From: Rhododendron vialii
Taxonomy: Eukaryota; Streptophyta; Magnoliopsida; Ericales; Ericaceae
Assembly (NCBI RefSeq): GCF_030253575.1
Contig: NC_080560.1
Coordinates: 10,970,501-11,034,500, forward strand
DNA: 64,000 bases
Direction: 5' to 3'
This document shows, piece by piece, positions 43,501-54,805 of this stretch (positions within the stretch are counted from its first letter, which is position 1; each line of letters starts with the position of its first letter). Under the pieces are notes generated by a model. That model did not search any database. It had not been told where the DNA came from and saw only the letters and a list, made by a program, of their open reading frames with translations. A program made the position numbers and the translations under genes.

Positions 43501-45824
43501 ACGGAGTACATGTATACGGTACATCGCGAATAGAGACTAATGACTAATGAGACATAATTTATGCAGGTTCAGGTGTTAGTACTGATATCTGGACAACTTA
43601 TGCTGCAAGGATAATGGTTCTATCTGTTACTCCTTTTGTAATAGTGCAGCTACCGCAGGTCCTTAACACCACTGCCGAAAGCCGCTTATTCATCCTGACT
43701 GCTCTCATTCTCTCGATCGCTTTTCTCATCTCCTATTGTCTCTATCAGGTAATTTTTATCTACTTGACTTCAAAATTTATTTCTCGGTTCCTCTTTCGAA
43801 GCACACACATGAACGCGGAGATTCATATGCGCATGTGTCTATATGTAATATCTTTCCTTAAGTAGTTAAAACTTCCGGCAACTTAGCAAGTTTGAACATA
43901 CGATGAATATATTTATCCATTCCTTTTGGTATTGTTACAGGTCTTTCAGCCGAAGGTTCAGAAGAGAAGACTTGCCTTCGCTAAGTATAAGCACGTAATG
44001 TCTGGAATTTTAACTTATTTTAGGACACGTACGCTGGGAAGAATCCTCTCGATCGATGGTAGACCGGACAGGGATGTTATAAAAAAGTTTGTCCCTCTCT
44101 AATCCTCTTCATTTCTCACTCATCTGAGTTTTTAAGTTTTTGTATTGCTTTCGTTTTCATCCTTTGTTTTCAATGTCATCATAACAAAGATAACGAAAGG
44201 TCCGTCTGCTACTTCTAAACCAATTATTTCTCTAATTGCAGGTTATTTCAATCGCTTGACGTTAATGAGGACGGACACCTCTCAGCAGAAGAGCTAAGAG
44301 CACTAATAGTTGGAATCCGGTTTGATGAGGTCGATGTGGACAAAGACGACATAGACGATGCAGTAAAATCCATAGTGAAAGAATTTGATAAGTCTGATGA
44401 CTCCCTTATCGATGAGGACGAGTTTGCGAATGGTATCTCAAGCTGGATTTACAGGGCGATGCGTTCGGCCAAGTATGCAAAGGATCAGCGTCCAGATTCG
44501 GAGTCTCCACACCTGAAATTTCTATCTGAATTCTATCAGGTACATCAGTGTTATTTGGAAAACAGTCTCTCTACAAAGTCCTTCAGGCGTCATCGACAAT
44601 ATAGTTTTGAAAAATATAGTATCAAGCGGTTTTTTTTTTCAATCGCAAACAGAATTTTCGAACAGAGTTTCGTAAAAGCAATGCAAGTTTCTACTGTCCT
44701 GTTTTAAATCGAAAATCCCATTGCGACATTGGCCATGTTATCCCTTGAATATTATGTTCGTATTGTCATAATTTTGCCTTACTGCAATGTAGTAGAACGC
44801 GATGGCAACTTTCTGTGCCTATGATTCCAGAATTTGCTAATATCCCATCAGCTTCTTCCGTATGTATTTATGGTCTTATGTGTTATCGAGTCATTGCTAG
44901 ACTTGGTGCCGGAATCTGTATTTCATTTTCCATGCAGCAAACGAGGAAAGAACACGATTTGTTGGGTGATAGCAGCGATGACGATGATAGAGGCATCAAA
45001 AATCCCAAGTGGAACGCCTTCAGAGCCGTGAGGATGTTGCTCTCGGGAACTGCTGCTGTCTGTGTGTTGGCTAACCCGCTGGTGGACGCTGTCAACAACT
45101 TCTCTTCCGCCACAAAAGTTCCAACATTCTTCGTCTCCTTTGTGGTTTTGCCATTTGCTAGCTGCAGCGAGGGGGTCTCGGCTCTAATCTTCATCAGAAA
45201 CAAGAAACACAAGACTGCGTCTTTAACGTTTTCTCAGGTTCGATCCCCCCCCCCCCCCTCTAGTTTTATAAATCCCAGATTGGAAAACGAACGCCTCAAA
45301 GGGAAAACAAAAAACAGAAGAGTGCTGGCCCAATAGTATAGAAAAGAAATTAAGCTCGCTGGTTTAGTAACGAGCCGAGCTCGAACACAACAAAGCTCAG
45401 CTCGGCTTGTTTGCAGCCCTATGCAGCGAAACCAACAAATGACTTGTGGCACTATCACGTAGTTGTGTTGTATATCTATGCTTGGTTATGGAAATTGATC
45501 GATGCGAAACTAACAGAGGATTCGATTGTCAAAGTGGTCTATCTATCCATAAAGAGTTTTTTTTCTTACCTGCAGATTTACGGATCAGTGACGATGAGCA
45601 ACATACTTTCTCTGTCGGTCTTCCTAGGGCTCGTCTACGTTCGGGAATTGACATGGAGCTTCTCATCAGAAGTTCTGGTTATACTCATAGTGTGCATTCT
45701 CATGGGCACCTTCGCTAGTTTTCGCACCACTTTCCCTCTCTGGACATGTCTGGTGGCCTTCTCGCTTTACCCGCTCTCCATACTTCTTGTCTATGTACTA
45801 GAATACGTCGTCGTGCTCTCCTAG
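40098..45824 (+). CDS. NCL: NCL-type EF-hand sodium/calcium exchanger
   Basis: Seven exons: 40098-40485, 41106-41291, 43567-43748, 43941-44086, 44242-44539, 44938-45237 and 45576-45824. All are GT-AG and in phase, giving 582 residues (the Arabidopsis NCL is about 585). The N-terminus is a signal-like hydrophobic segment. The first exchanger alpha repeat includes LPDAIVILASGLSGSKETAQ; the second has FASCSEGVSALIF followed by YGSVTMSNILSLSVFLGLVY. Between them lie two cytosolic EF hands, a canonical DVNEDGHLSAEE and a weaker DKSDDSLIDEDE, around residues 330-395. Family knowledge: NCL is a membrane, Ca-binding, Na+/Ca2+-exchange-like protein acting in Ca2+ homeostasis and salt response. Start choice: tandem ATGs at 40098 and 40101; the first is used. 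Intron 1 opens with a CT microsatellite and intron 2 carries an LTR-like insertion. Confidence 0.93.
40489..40549 (+). repeat. (CT)n microsatellite at the NCL intron 1 donor
   Basis: About 30 CT units start immediately after the splice donor GTACT. It is intronic only if the donor at 40486 is used; read-through would append a Leu-Ser run and stop. Confidence 0.92.
41550..43190 (+). mobile_element. Probable solo LTR or LTR fragment (Gypsy-like) in NCL intron 2
   Basis: About 1.6 kb unlike the rest of the intron. The word AAGCAGCTCAA(G/A) recurs at least seven times between 42015 and 42750. A TATA box (CCTATAAATACC, about 42766) and a polyadenylation-type AT-rich stretch (42830-42930) follow. 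No coding domains. This is the layout of a Gypsy-type LTR. Ends and target duplication were not settled, so its extent is approximate. Confidence 0.45.
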
Positions 45825-45989
45825 CTAGGTTCAGGAAAAAAATGTACGAAAGCAGAACTGGTTTTCGAGATCAGTCACTGCTTTGGGTATTGGAGAGAGC
45901 AAATTAACTTTGAAGATTTGACTAGATTTTCCTCATCTATCTGTGTACAGTATTATGACAAGATAATAGTTGGCACTCTATAGGCTTAT
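45825..45989 (+). other. Presumed NCL 3'UTR
   Basis: AT-rich sequence after the NCL stop codon. No strong AATAAA; the boundary is undefined. Confidence 0.3.
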
Positions 45990-46877
45990 ACTATTGATTC
46001 GCTTTCATTTTTTGCCTTTGGTCTAGATTTGTTTTTAGGAATGCGTGGCCCGTGATCTTGAATCTGAACTCCTCTTCGGTGGATCTTCGAGGGTGTCTAG
46101 CCTTCTTGAACGCACTACTAAGATCTGGCCGGGGGTGTTCCCGGCAAAGCCCTCCGGCAAGATGATGAGAATGTGCTGAGATCAAAGCAAGAGACTAGGG
46201 TTCTGAGTATGAGTTTTGGTGTATCGCTTTGGGACTGCATCACTTGGTATTTATAGAGTCCGCTTGGCTTGCTCTCCAAGTACAGGCATATGCCTTGCAC
46301 GGATTGGTTGGAGTCATCGTGACGTCACCGATAAGATCTGATAACCATTTATGGGGTGAGCTGGAGCTCCCATGTGCTTCAATCATTATCTCTTAGGGCT
46401 CGATTGGATGGTGTATTGGGTGGGTGTATTACACAATACACCCAGATGAGGAGTCAATACACCATTTGGCATCCAATTCTTCCCCTGTATTAATTAATCC
46501 CCGTATTCACTAATACACCAAGAACAGTCATAAATTATTGCTACCCTCCCAGGTAGCAATAGCTAATCTGGGTGTATACGCTTGATTTTTGACCAAAACA
46601 CCCCTCCTCATCCCCTCCCCAACAGCTCTCCCTCTCTCTGTCTCTAACTGCTAACAGAGATGGCAACGAAGAAGAAGAACAGGCCACCATCATCACAAAA
46701 ACACACACACAAAATATGTATGTATATGTGAGACGAGACAGAGACGTACCTGGGTTCCGTACATATCGGAGAGAGAGACGATCGGAGAGACAGAGAGAGA
46801 CGATCGGAGAGTGAGGACCAATGGACCAGTGGCCGCCGCCATCGCCGCTGCTTTTTTTTTCTTCTTTTTTCTTCATC

Positions 46878-46921
<44 letters not shown>

Positions 46922-47560
46922 GTAAACCATAAGAACGAGGGGAAAAAAGAAAAATGATTTGGTGTATTGGAACACAGGATAATAAAAATGAACGGTTGGA
47001 TGGAAACAAATAGATGGCTGGAAAAAATCATTAAATACATTAAATTTTGCAATTATATAATTAATATTAGGCATAATAAAGTTTGGAACTGCATAAGGGC
47101 AAAAGAGTCATTTGATAGTTTTTTACATCATCTACACTTCCTTCTAATACATCATCCAAACCATCTATTTTTTAATACCCCCTCTATAAATGTCATATCA
47201 ATGTGGGTTCTCTCTTCTTAACTAATACCCCTTACTATCTTATCACCCCTTCATAATAATACACCCTAAACACATACGGCATCCAATCGGGCCCTTAGTG
47301 TAACCGCTCCCCGCGCGTGGGGGAGACGCGGTACTGAGAGTGGCTGAGCCATGATGCTCGGTCACCAGAGGAAATGCTTCTGAAGGAGAGGGTGGGAGCG
47401 TGCCCTTCCGTCAGAGCCTCGGCCTCGGCCAAACCAAGGCGCTTCCTTCCGGCCGAGGCATCTCCGTCGGATACGTTTGGCACGCGAGAGGCTAGCCCCG
47501 GTCCATCTCTGTCGGATACGTGGTCCGAGCCATTTGGTTCGGCCTACTACAAGGAAATTT
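45990..47560 (-). mobile_element. LTR-like fossil (Gypsy-type), interrupted by a MITE
   Basis: On the minus strand the right part (47560-47298) and left part (46392-45990) read as one LTR. A GC-rich U3 holds repeated GTATCCGACGGAGATG-like units, a TATA box CTATAAATACC lies near 46250, then CTCAGAACCCTAGTC and a GCCGGAGGGCTTTGCCGGG patch. The two parts are separated by the Harbinger-like element 46396-47294. Terminal ends were not recognised. Called a solo LTR or fragment by layout. Confidence 0.5.
46396..47294. mobile_element. PIF/Harbinger-like MITE, 899 bp
   Basis: Flanked by TTA on both sides (46393-46395 and 47295-47297). The left end GGGCTCGATTGGATG matches the complement of the right end CATCCAATCGGGCCC, and TGTATTA...TAATACACC extends the arms. 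The interior holds a (CT)n tract (about 46880-46918) and no transposase, so it is non-autonomous. It sits inside an LTR-like fossil. Confidence 0.88.
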
Positions 47561-48800
47561 GGCGAAAAAAGTGTGAAGGTTTGGCTGTTACGTCTAAAAT
47601 TTATGATTAACATTCACATGATTATTAAAAGAGAAAATTCTGTGTCAAGTTGTTAGTAGAAAGATATTTTCAGTATCGAGGACTAAAATAACAATTTTTT
47701 GATACATTGTAGAAGAATTTTTCTCATTGACCACGGTCATGTTGTGCCCGTCCAAACATCCCTAATTGTCGAACAAAAAGGAAAAGAAAAGACATATGAG
47801 ATCACTTTTGACCCAAAACTGTGATCCAATCTATTTTATTGTCCTATTTGTTGAGTTCCTTGCGTTTGCAATAGTGGAGAGACATGAGCAAAACACGTTT
47901 ATTTTGACAAAGAAATACCAAGTTGTATGAACTCAAGATGTAAATTTGTAGATAAACGTGTCTCAATCATGTCTTATTGATCGGATCAAAAATAAAAATA
48001 AAAATAAAAATAAAAATCATGTCCTATTGATATTCAAAATCAATACTATAATCTTTTGCATATGTAACGAAGTTGATATGTCCAACACAATGGACAACTT
48101 GAGTAATTTTCAAAAAGAAAAAAATGAACAATTTGAATTAAGTTTTTTGGATCCAGAATTGCCTCAAATTGGGAGTTCTGCCATGAGTTAGGGTGAATTT
48201 GGATTGAAAAGGTTAACTGTAATTTAGTATTTTTTTTTGTATAAAAATAAAAAAACAAATCACTATTACACTTTTAAAATCAAATCTACCCTTATTAAGC
48301 ACAGCAGATCCCAGTCCGCGTGCTCTGGGTCCAAAGACGGAAAACCCATTGAAGAAACAGTGACTAACACAACAACAGTACTACCACAGATGTACCGCAT
48401 AATCCTTCCATGCTTGCATTGGTTCCCACTTTAAATTTTCACTCTCGCAAATTATAGTTATTTGAAATATACAACAGTATCACCACAGATGTACCGCATA
48501 ATTCTTCAATTCTTACATCGCATTCGCATTTTACATCGCGTTCGAATTATTTGAAATATAATTCGGACACGATTTTACGTTCGTGCTTTCGTACACATAT
48601 TATGTGACTTTGGTTCCAGTAACTACTGCACAAACTCTCTCTCTCTCTCTCCCTTCCTGTTTGTTTTCCCATCTCTCTTCTCTCAAGACACCAACGGTTG
48701 CATTCCTAGGGTGTAACTCCCCATTATTACCATCGCAAAATAAAAACCACCCACAAACCCCTCCGCTCCCCTTCCCACGTCTCCCCTCTCTCTCTCTCCA
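47561..48800. other. Spacer upstream of the X8-domain gene
   Basis: No gene is supported. (AAAAT)n lies at about 47990-48017 between two TCATGTC(T/C)TATTGAT patches. A roughly 99-bp spaced direct repeat (CCACAGATGTACCGCATAAT at about 48382 and 48482) and a CT-rich stretch (48636-48652, 48786-48799) precede the ATG and probably form the 5'UTR. Confidence 0.5.
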
Positions 48801-51800
48801 ATGGCTATTCCCCTCTCTCCCTCTCTCATCCTCTCCCTCATCTTCCTCACGACAACACACTTACTCCACTCCCCCTCCCACGCCTCCCCTCCCGCACTCA
48901 ACCGCCTCCGCCTGCGAACCGCCGTCACACAGACCGCCAGCGCCGCCTCCAACGGCGGAGCGGCGGCGACGGTGCAGCTGTGGTGCGTGGCGAAGAACAA
49001 CGCCGAGGACTCGGCCCTCCAGAGCGCGCTTGACTGGGCCTGCGGGTCGGGGAAGTGCGATTGCGGGCGCATCCAGCCAGGCGGGCCCTGCTACGACTCG
49101 GCCGACTTGCTGAGTACGGCGTCGTATGCCTTCAATGATTACTTTCTCAAGAACGGCTTGACGGAGGACAGCTGTAACTTTAACGGCGTGGCTGCCCTCA
49201 CCTCTCTCAATCCAAGTAAGCATTTTGCTCCAAATTAGGGATTTTTTCGAAAGGGCTTTCACGAGCTTTACTGTCTGAAAATGTCTAAATTTGTGACCCG
49301 TCGGGGGTAGGCTAATTGGTTGGGAGGGGAAAGTCCGTGTGGGTAGCCTCATGGGCGAGTCGCTGAGTCCAGTGGTCCTCTCCTAACTGCTTCTAACTGT
49401 TTTCCGTGGGCGTTGGTTCCTACGGCCGGTTTGAAGCGGATTAGTTTCATCCCAAACACATAAATGCCTTGTGGGGTTTGTCTTATTTTGTTTTTTGACT
49501 TTTGGATTCAGGTCATGGTAGCTGCAAATTCCCATCCAGGTAATTCTAATTACATAACTACAATGTGTATGGATTCTCTGTGTTTTTGGCATGTACCGTT
49601 ACACTTCGATATATCGATGATGCCCAAGATTCACATCCGTATCGGGCGATTTCCGATGGGTATTAATTTTTTGTCTGCTTCATGGCAACTGATACTTGGT
49701 CGCTTAAACCACATTAAGTGCTCTGGCGCCCAAAACAATTTTAAAAAGTTCGTCGCTTAAACCACATTAAGTGCTCTGGCGCCCAAAACAATTTTAAAAA
49801 GTTCGCGTCCGCTATTCCCGATGCCCACTACATGTCATTGTACTCCTGCTACCCACTACTTACCATTATACCCTACTGTTTCTGTTACACGGGCTGCTAC
49901 TACTATTTAGAACCTCACTTTGTGTAAGTACGTTGTACTCTAATATGTTTGCAGATGAGGTTGAGTTCTGTGTGATAAATGAAAATATTGGAGGAATTGA
50001 GAGAGAAATTAACTGTATTTACAGAGTCTACGGCCCCTTACCCTTGTATAGTAGAAGGTGTTTTGGCACCTGTGATTAGCCTGCTATGAATATGTTAGGA
50101 TACGGGACTTGTTTACAATCAAAGTTGAAGCATTTCTGATGATATATGAAGGTATAAAATACGAATGAGTTGAAGCAGTTCATCAAAAGGTGCAGTAATC
50201 GAGAGGGATGGTTTACAAGCCTTCAAACTTAGTTGTTAGAATGGTTTACAAGCCTTCAAACTTAGTTGTTAGAAATTAGAATTGTACGAATCGATACGAT
50301 TCGGTAGTTAATTGATACGAATAGGCTGCTTGAATTGGAAATAGGTGCGAATCGTAAATGAAGCGGTGATCCAAATCGGGGAATCGTTCTATTCATTTAA
50401 AACTTTCGAAATTCATTTTTTACTCTTGCTATTTTTTAAAGGGCTTTAATATTGTTACCATCTTTTGTCTATGTTTCTTCTTATGTAGTATTATTGGTAA
50501 TAACAAAGAGAGATTTATTACGAGAGTGAATTGAAAATGAGAAAGATAAAGGGAATACAACCACCCTATAGACCTTCTAAGGGTTTATTTTGTACTTTTA
50601 ACTCTTTTTTACAAAAATGACCATAAGTAGGATTCACGAATCCTCATCTCTTGGTAGTTGCGATAGAAGCAGCTTACCAAATACTGTGCATTATCATCAA
50701 ATTTTAGAAGTAGGTTTTTATTGATTTAGGCCAAAATTTCATTTGTAGTATATATTTTTGTTACCCTAATTACTAAACATAGGTTTCCATGCATCATAGA
50801 AATCGTGACTGAATTGAAGCAATTCACGATTCGGAGAAAGACCATTTTGATTATCGATTCGATTCATGATTTGACAAACTTAGTTCAAAGTAATTGCTTA
50901 TTCAGGTGGTCAGGACATCACCCAACACATGGGTGTTTTACCAAATACTGCCAACATTCATTTCAGACCACATAAGAAGATGAAGAATAGTGCAAGTCCA
51001 ATGTACATTTTATGCGTAGAACACTCAAAATGAAAGCTAAAATCAGGTCCTACCATACTGTTATCTTGAAAGAGTGAATACTAGGGCCATAAAGCATATT
51101 ATGAAGAAATCCCCTGTTCCAAATTTTGAAATTTTGGTTGCATCTTACGGTCAATGGAGAAAATGATTCATGTATCCGACAACCGAGTGATTGGAACTTG
51201 AGGTGTATATATGTTGATTATTTAACATTTGAACCACCAGACCTCGTTTCTAGAGAACTTTTCAACATATGTTTATTTCAAGAGAACTTTTCAACAACAT
51301 GATTCTAGGATTACGTTGTGTTTAACAATTTTAGGGGCTTAGGCTTTATTGAGCACATTAGGGGCTATTTTTCGCCTTTTCTTTGTTCAAAATATGTTCG
51401 CTGTTAATGTTCTGTACCAGTGATTTCATACATAGGTTGGCTTTTTCACATTTTAACCCTATCATATCCAAAGCTAACATTTCGATGGCATAAATTTCTG
51501 ATAGCAAGAGTGGTTAACCAATCGATACTCTGATTTTCCAAGACTTTAGCTTTCTGTAAAGTTTATTGGGAGCCATATTCTGTAATTTTCTGTCGTGCAA
51601 AATATTTATGTTGGTCATTTTCCATTTCATTTGTACCATGTATATTGGTTATTTCACATTTCAACCATATCATATTGTAAGAGCATTTCCATGACAGCGT
51701 TTACCCCATATATACCCCATTTTCTGCTATATGTTTTTCTGTTGATTATATATACATGGTTAGTGATTGTGTATAACTCGCGGTGATTGGCAATGCAGCC

Positions 51801-51955
51801 TTGCAGTGAACAATGGAAGCGTTGCAGGGTCGACAATACTAGGATTAAGCCCAGATAGTGAAGATATAAGTGGTGGCGACAACGTTAATACCGGTAAATT
51901 GTGCTGGGCCTTTATCACCTTCCATTTGTTGTATGCAAGTTTGCAACTGCATTGA
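48801..51955 (+). CDS. X8 (CBM43) domain protein, plasmodesmal callose-binding-like
   Basis: Three exons: 48801-49215, 49512-49539 (only 28 nt) and 51799-51955, in phase, 199 residues. Residues 1-28 form a signal peptide. The X8/CBM43 domain spans about 59-145: WCVAKNNAEDSALQSALDWAC, CDCGRIQPGGPC, SYAFNDYF and a final SCKFPSS completed by the tiny second exon. Cysteines 62, 81, 86, 88, 97, 125 and 143 match the family pattern. The Ser/Gly-rich linker (GSVAGSTILGLSPDSEDISG) and hydrophobic end (CWAFITFHLLYASL) fit a GPI-anchored protein, as in the PDCB group that binds callose at plasmodesmata. The last exon is taken to read through to the stop at 51955. An alternative donor at 51894 with an acceptor near 53502 could give a different tail. 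Intron 2 is about 2.3 kb and full of repeats. Confidence 0.87.
49700..49805. repeat. 53-bp perfect tandem duplication
   Basis: Copies 49700-49752 and 49753-49805, both starting TCGCTTAAACCACATTAAG, identical by eye. Intron 2 of the X8-domain gene. Confidence 0.95.
50208..50273. repeat. 33-bp perfect tandem duplication
   Basis: Copies 50208-50240 and 50241-50273, starting ATGGTTTACAAGCC, identical. Intron 2 of the X8-domain gene, touching the left side of the possible insertion at 50268. Confidence 0.95.
50268..50874. mobile_element. Possible 607-bp insertion, unclassified
   Basis: Bounded by an 11-bp direct repeat CAAACTTAGTT (50257-50267 and 50875-50885). The ends carry opposed (A)CGATTCG / CGAATCG words (TACGAATCGATACGATTCGG at the left, GATTATCGATTCGATTC at the right). 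Looks like a non-autonomous element, but the left repeat is itself tandemly duplicated, so the boundary could be coincidence. Confidence 0.4.
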
Positions 51956-53599
51956 ACTTTGCGGACTACAAACATCTACCTAGAAGCAGTGCAAAAGCAA
52001 AGGCTGTTGTTTGTGGAGTTAGAATTTAGGTATTTTTTTCCGCAGATTCTCCTAAACTAGGTTGAAATCAATGAAAAATCGTTCATTACTCGTTAGTTCT
52101 GTTTTATATTGCAGTCAATTTCATGCTTTTATCCAGTGAATTCTAGTCCTGTTCAGTTTCCAAACCCTTTAGGTCTGTACTCATTTGGCACCTTGATGGC
52201 TCGTTGTTTTGCTCGTCTTTCCGGTTTCAACCTATATTACCCGACTCGGGTGTGAGTATGGCGTGTGGGTGTCAATGGCGCAGGATTTGTACAAAGCGGG
52301 GGCCCAAATCACGGGTATTTTTACATTGAGAACAATAACTATAGTCTATAATATAAATATTGCTACTTACTAATTCTCCTAAGACGAGATTGTCTACATA
52401 TACATAATCGCATCTAATTTTATAACCACGACCAAAAAATTGTCAATAACTTGAAATTTTAGGATTTTTTTTTCCAACATATATAGAAATTTTATTAACT
52501 TTTTTTCACTCAAGAGACTTGCAATGGTCGATCTTATAGAACTTTTTCAAATTAACCTAATATGTAGTATAGTTAGTGAGATAATTGGGGAGATGCGCAG
52601 GGGCTTGGACCCCTGCTTGCACCCCCCTCTGGCAGCCCGTCTAGAGATCAAGTACTAAAATAGAGGTCTAGAGATCAAATACTAAAATAGAGGAAACATA
52701 GACATGTAATGTAAAATGACACAGGTAAACCAAACCAAATTGAGCCTTGTGTTCCAATCAATTAGAGTCGACTACATGAGTCTTGCTTTTCTATTGAACT
52801 CTGTTTAGGGCTACCTGTTCACTTGGATTTAGTAAGTCCAAGTCTTTCTGTATCACGACATCCAAAGTCAGTTTAGGTCTTTCTCTTTCCCTAGTCCGAC
52901 TATCCACTACTATCATGTCACTTTTCTTGACTACAACGTCTGTAGATCTACGGTATCTATGTCCAAACCACGGTAAAACGACACAGGTACTTCACCCAAA
53001 ATGGATGATCCATGTAACACAGGTATGAACGTGTGAAGCTTGCCGTATTGGTAGGTTTGCTTTGGCTTCATTTTATGTTTGATTTCCTGTATAATTTCGA
53101 AAACAGAAACAATAAGACTTTGTTTGGAAAAGTTTTTATTTCCAGTTTTTTGTTTTTGTTTCCGATATTTTTTGAAGCAGGCACCATAAATACGTTTGTG
53201 TTACTATTTTTTATTTTCAAAATACATAACTAATTCAACTAGTTTACAGAAATTTTAGAAACACAAACATTGTGTTTTCATTTGTTTTGAAAACACTTTC
53301 GGCAGCCCAAAAAACAAATAAACAAAAACTATTATGATCGCCAAACATGTTTTTTTGTTTTAGTTTTTTGTTTTTCATAAACGAAAAACAAAAAACAGAC
53401 AACTTTTACCAAACAAGAAGTTCGAAAACTGTGGGATCGTCTTTTCCGTTTTTGTGTAATCAAAGACATCCTTTTGCTGTACAGGTTTTTTTTTTTATAC
53501 CAGGTCCTGGAAAGTTAGCTTCGATTTACAGTGGATGCTTGAGAAGATTTTTACACTTGATTAGCTCATTTCCATGATATATACAACGGGCGCCTGGTG
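51956..53599. other. Spacer after the X8-domain gene
   Basis: Probably 3'UTR then intergenic DNA. A short tandem repeat of TCTAGAGATCAA(G/A)TACTAAAATAGAGG lies at about 52639-52692. Otherwise no recognisable gene. An alternative last exon for the X8 gene at about 53503-53577 was considered. Confidence 0.45.
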
Positions 53600-54573
53600 T
53601 ATGGCTAGCCTCATAGTGGAAACTTCGAAATTCCTATAACTCCTCTAGAAGAGGTTCGTAGGAAGGCTCAATAAGTCAAAGTGTTGACTCTAGTAGAACT
53701 GCGGATCGCCACTAACGGGTGTTGCATGGCACATGGCATCTTTGACCGTAGACACATGGCATGTTTGCAAGAGACAAATATAGTGAATCAGTACTTTGAG
53801 GTCCACTAATGCGTGTCATATGGCACATGGCACCTTTGACCACAAACGCATGACACGTTTGCAAGAGATGGGTATAGTGAATTAGGACTTCGTGGTTGTG
53901 AGGGTCGCGATCTAGAGTTCACACGTGGTTTTACAAGGACCGCGTTGAGGGTAGATTCAGGCTCAATGTGAAAGAAGTATATCCAGGGGAAGAAGCCTTA
54001 TAATGGCCCTCATGAGAGAGGATAGGGATTGTCGCGAGCTGAAAGGGGCCAATTGCGCGGTGTATTCCCAAATTGCTTATTACCAAGACGCCAAAGTGTG
54101 TGCTCCGGTCAGGACCCAAGGAGCCCTCTGACTTAGATGCAGTAATAGTGAGGGATCTTGCGCTGGTTGGAGTCGCGTTGCGAGACCCTAGCGAGAGTCA
54201 CAATCCCCACGGCCTGACGTACGGAATGGTCAAGTGTCGAGATTTATTACCACATGGCGTCCGAGAACTAGTCTAGGTCGCCTATAAATAAGAGACATTC
54301 CTATTTGAGATACCCGATCCAAATGATTTTTTGCGTGGTTGATGCCCTCGACGAATTCTAGAAATTGAACACTCATGATCCTTGTTTTGGTCTGGAAGGG
54401 TCAAGTGTCGAGATTTATTACCACATGGCACCCGAGCACTAGTCTAGGACGTCGCCTATAAATATATACGAGACATTCCTATTAGAGATATCCAATCCAC
54501 ATGATTTTTGGAGTGGTTGATGCCCTCGATGAATCCTAGAAATTGAACGTATCATGATCATTGATTTTGGTCC
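53600..54573 (+). mobile_element. LTR-like fossil with tandem TATA-bearing units
   Basis: Two roughly 100-bp imperfect direct repeats (about 53700-53890, with ATGGCACATGGCA(C/T)CTTTGACC) are followed by a 171-bp tandem pair (54229-54399 and 54400-54570). Each unit of that pair starts GTCAAGTGTCGAGATTTATT and holds CGCCTATAAATA. No coding domain. The promoter-like repeats suggest a retroelement LTR fossil of unassigned family. Confidence 0.4.
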
Positions 54574-54675
54574 TGAAAAAGCACAATGTTTGACAGGACC
54601 CCCTCCATTCCATTTGTTGGACTACAGAAAATCTAGCCTGTATATAAAACAGCCTAATTAAGCATAGGGTTCGAG

Positions 54676-54789
54676 CCCCATGAGGGGCAGGTTTGGGTTT
54701 CATTCGTTGACCAGCATCCGAACATATTAACACTCCGCTAACCCATGCACGCTGATGTATAAAGTGTGACGGAAAAAAAAGAAAGAAAG
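54676..54789 (+). mobile_element. Short retroposon with 16-bp target duplication
   Basis: 114 bp ending in GGAAAAAAAAGAAAGAAAG and flanked by AAGCATAGGGTTC(G/A)AG at 54660-54675 and 54790-54805 (one mismatch). The A-rich tail and long duplication indicate LINE-machinery insertion. The body (AGGTTTGGGTTTCATTCG) was not assigned to a SINE family. Confidence 0.7.
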
Positions 54790-54805
54790 AAGCATAGGGT
54801 TCAAG

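Noticed and set aside
53503-53577. Alternative last exon of the X8-domain gene
   Set aside because: An acceptor and in-phase frame exist, but reading exon 3 through to 51955 already gives a hydrophobic GPI-like tail; kept only as an alternative.
54664-54676. tRNA B-box-like GGGTTCGAGCCCC
   Set aside because: Part of the 16-bp target duplication; no A box or tRNA fold around it.
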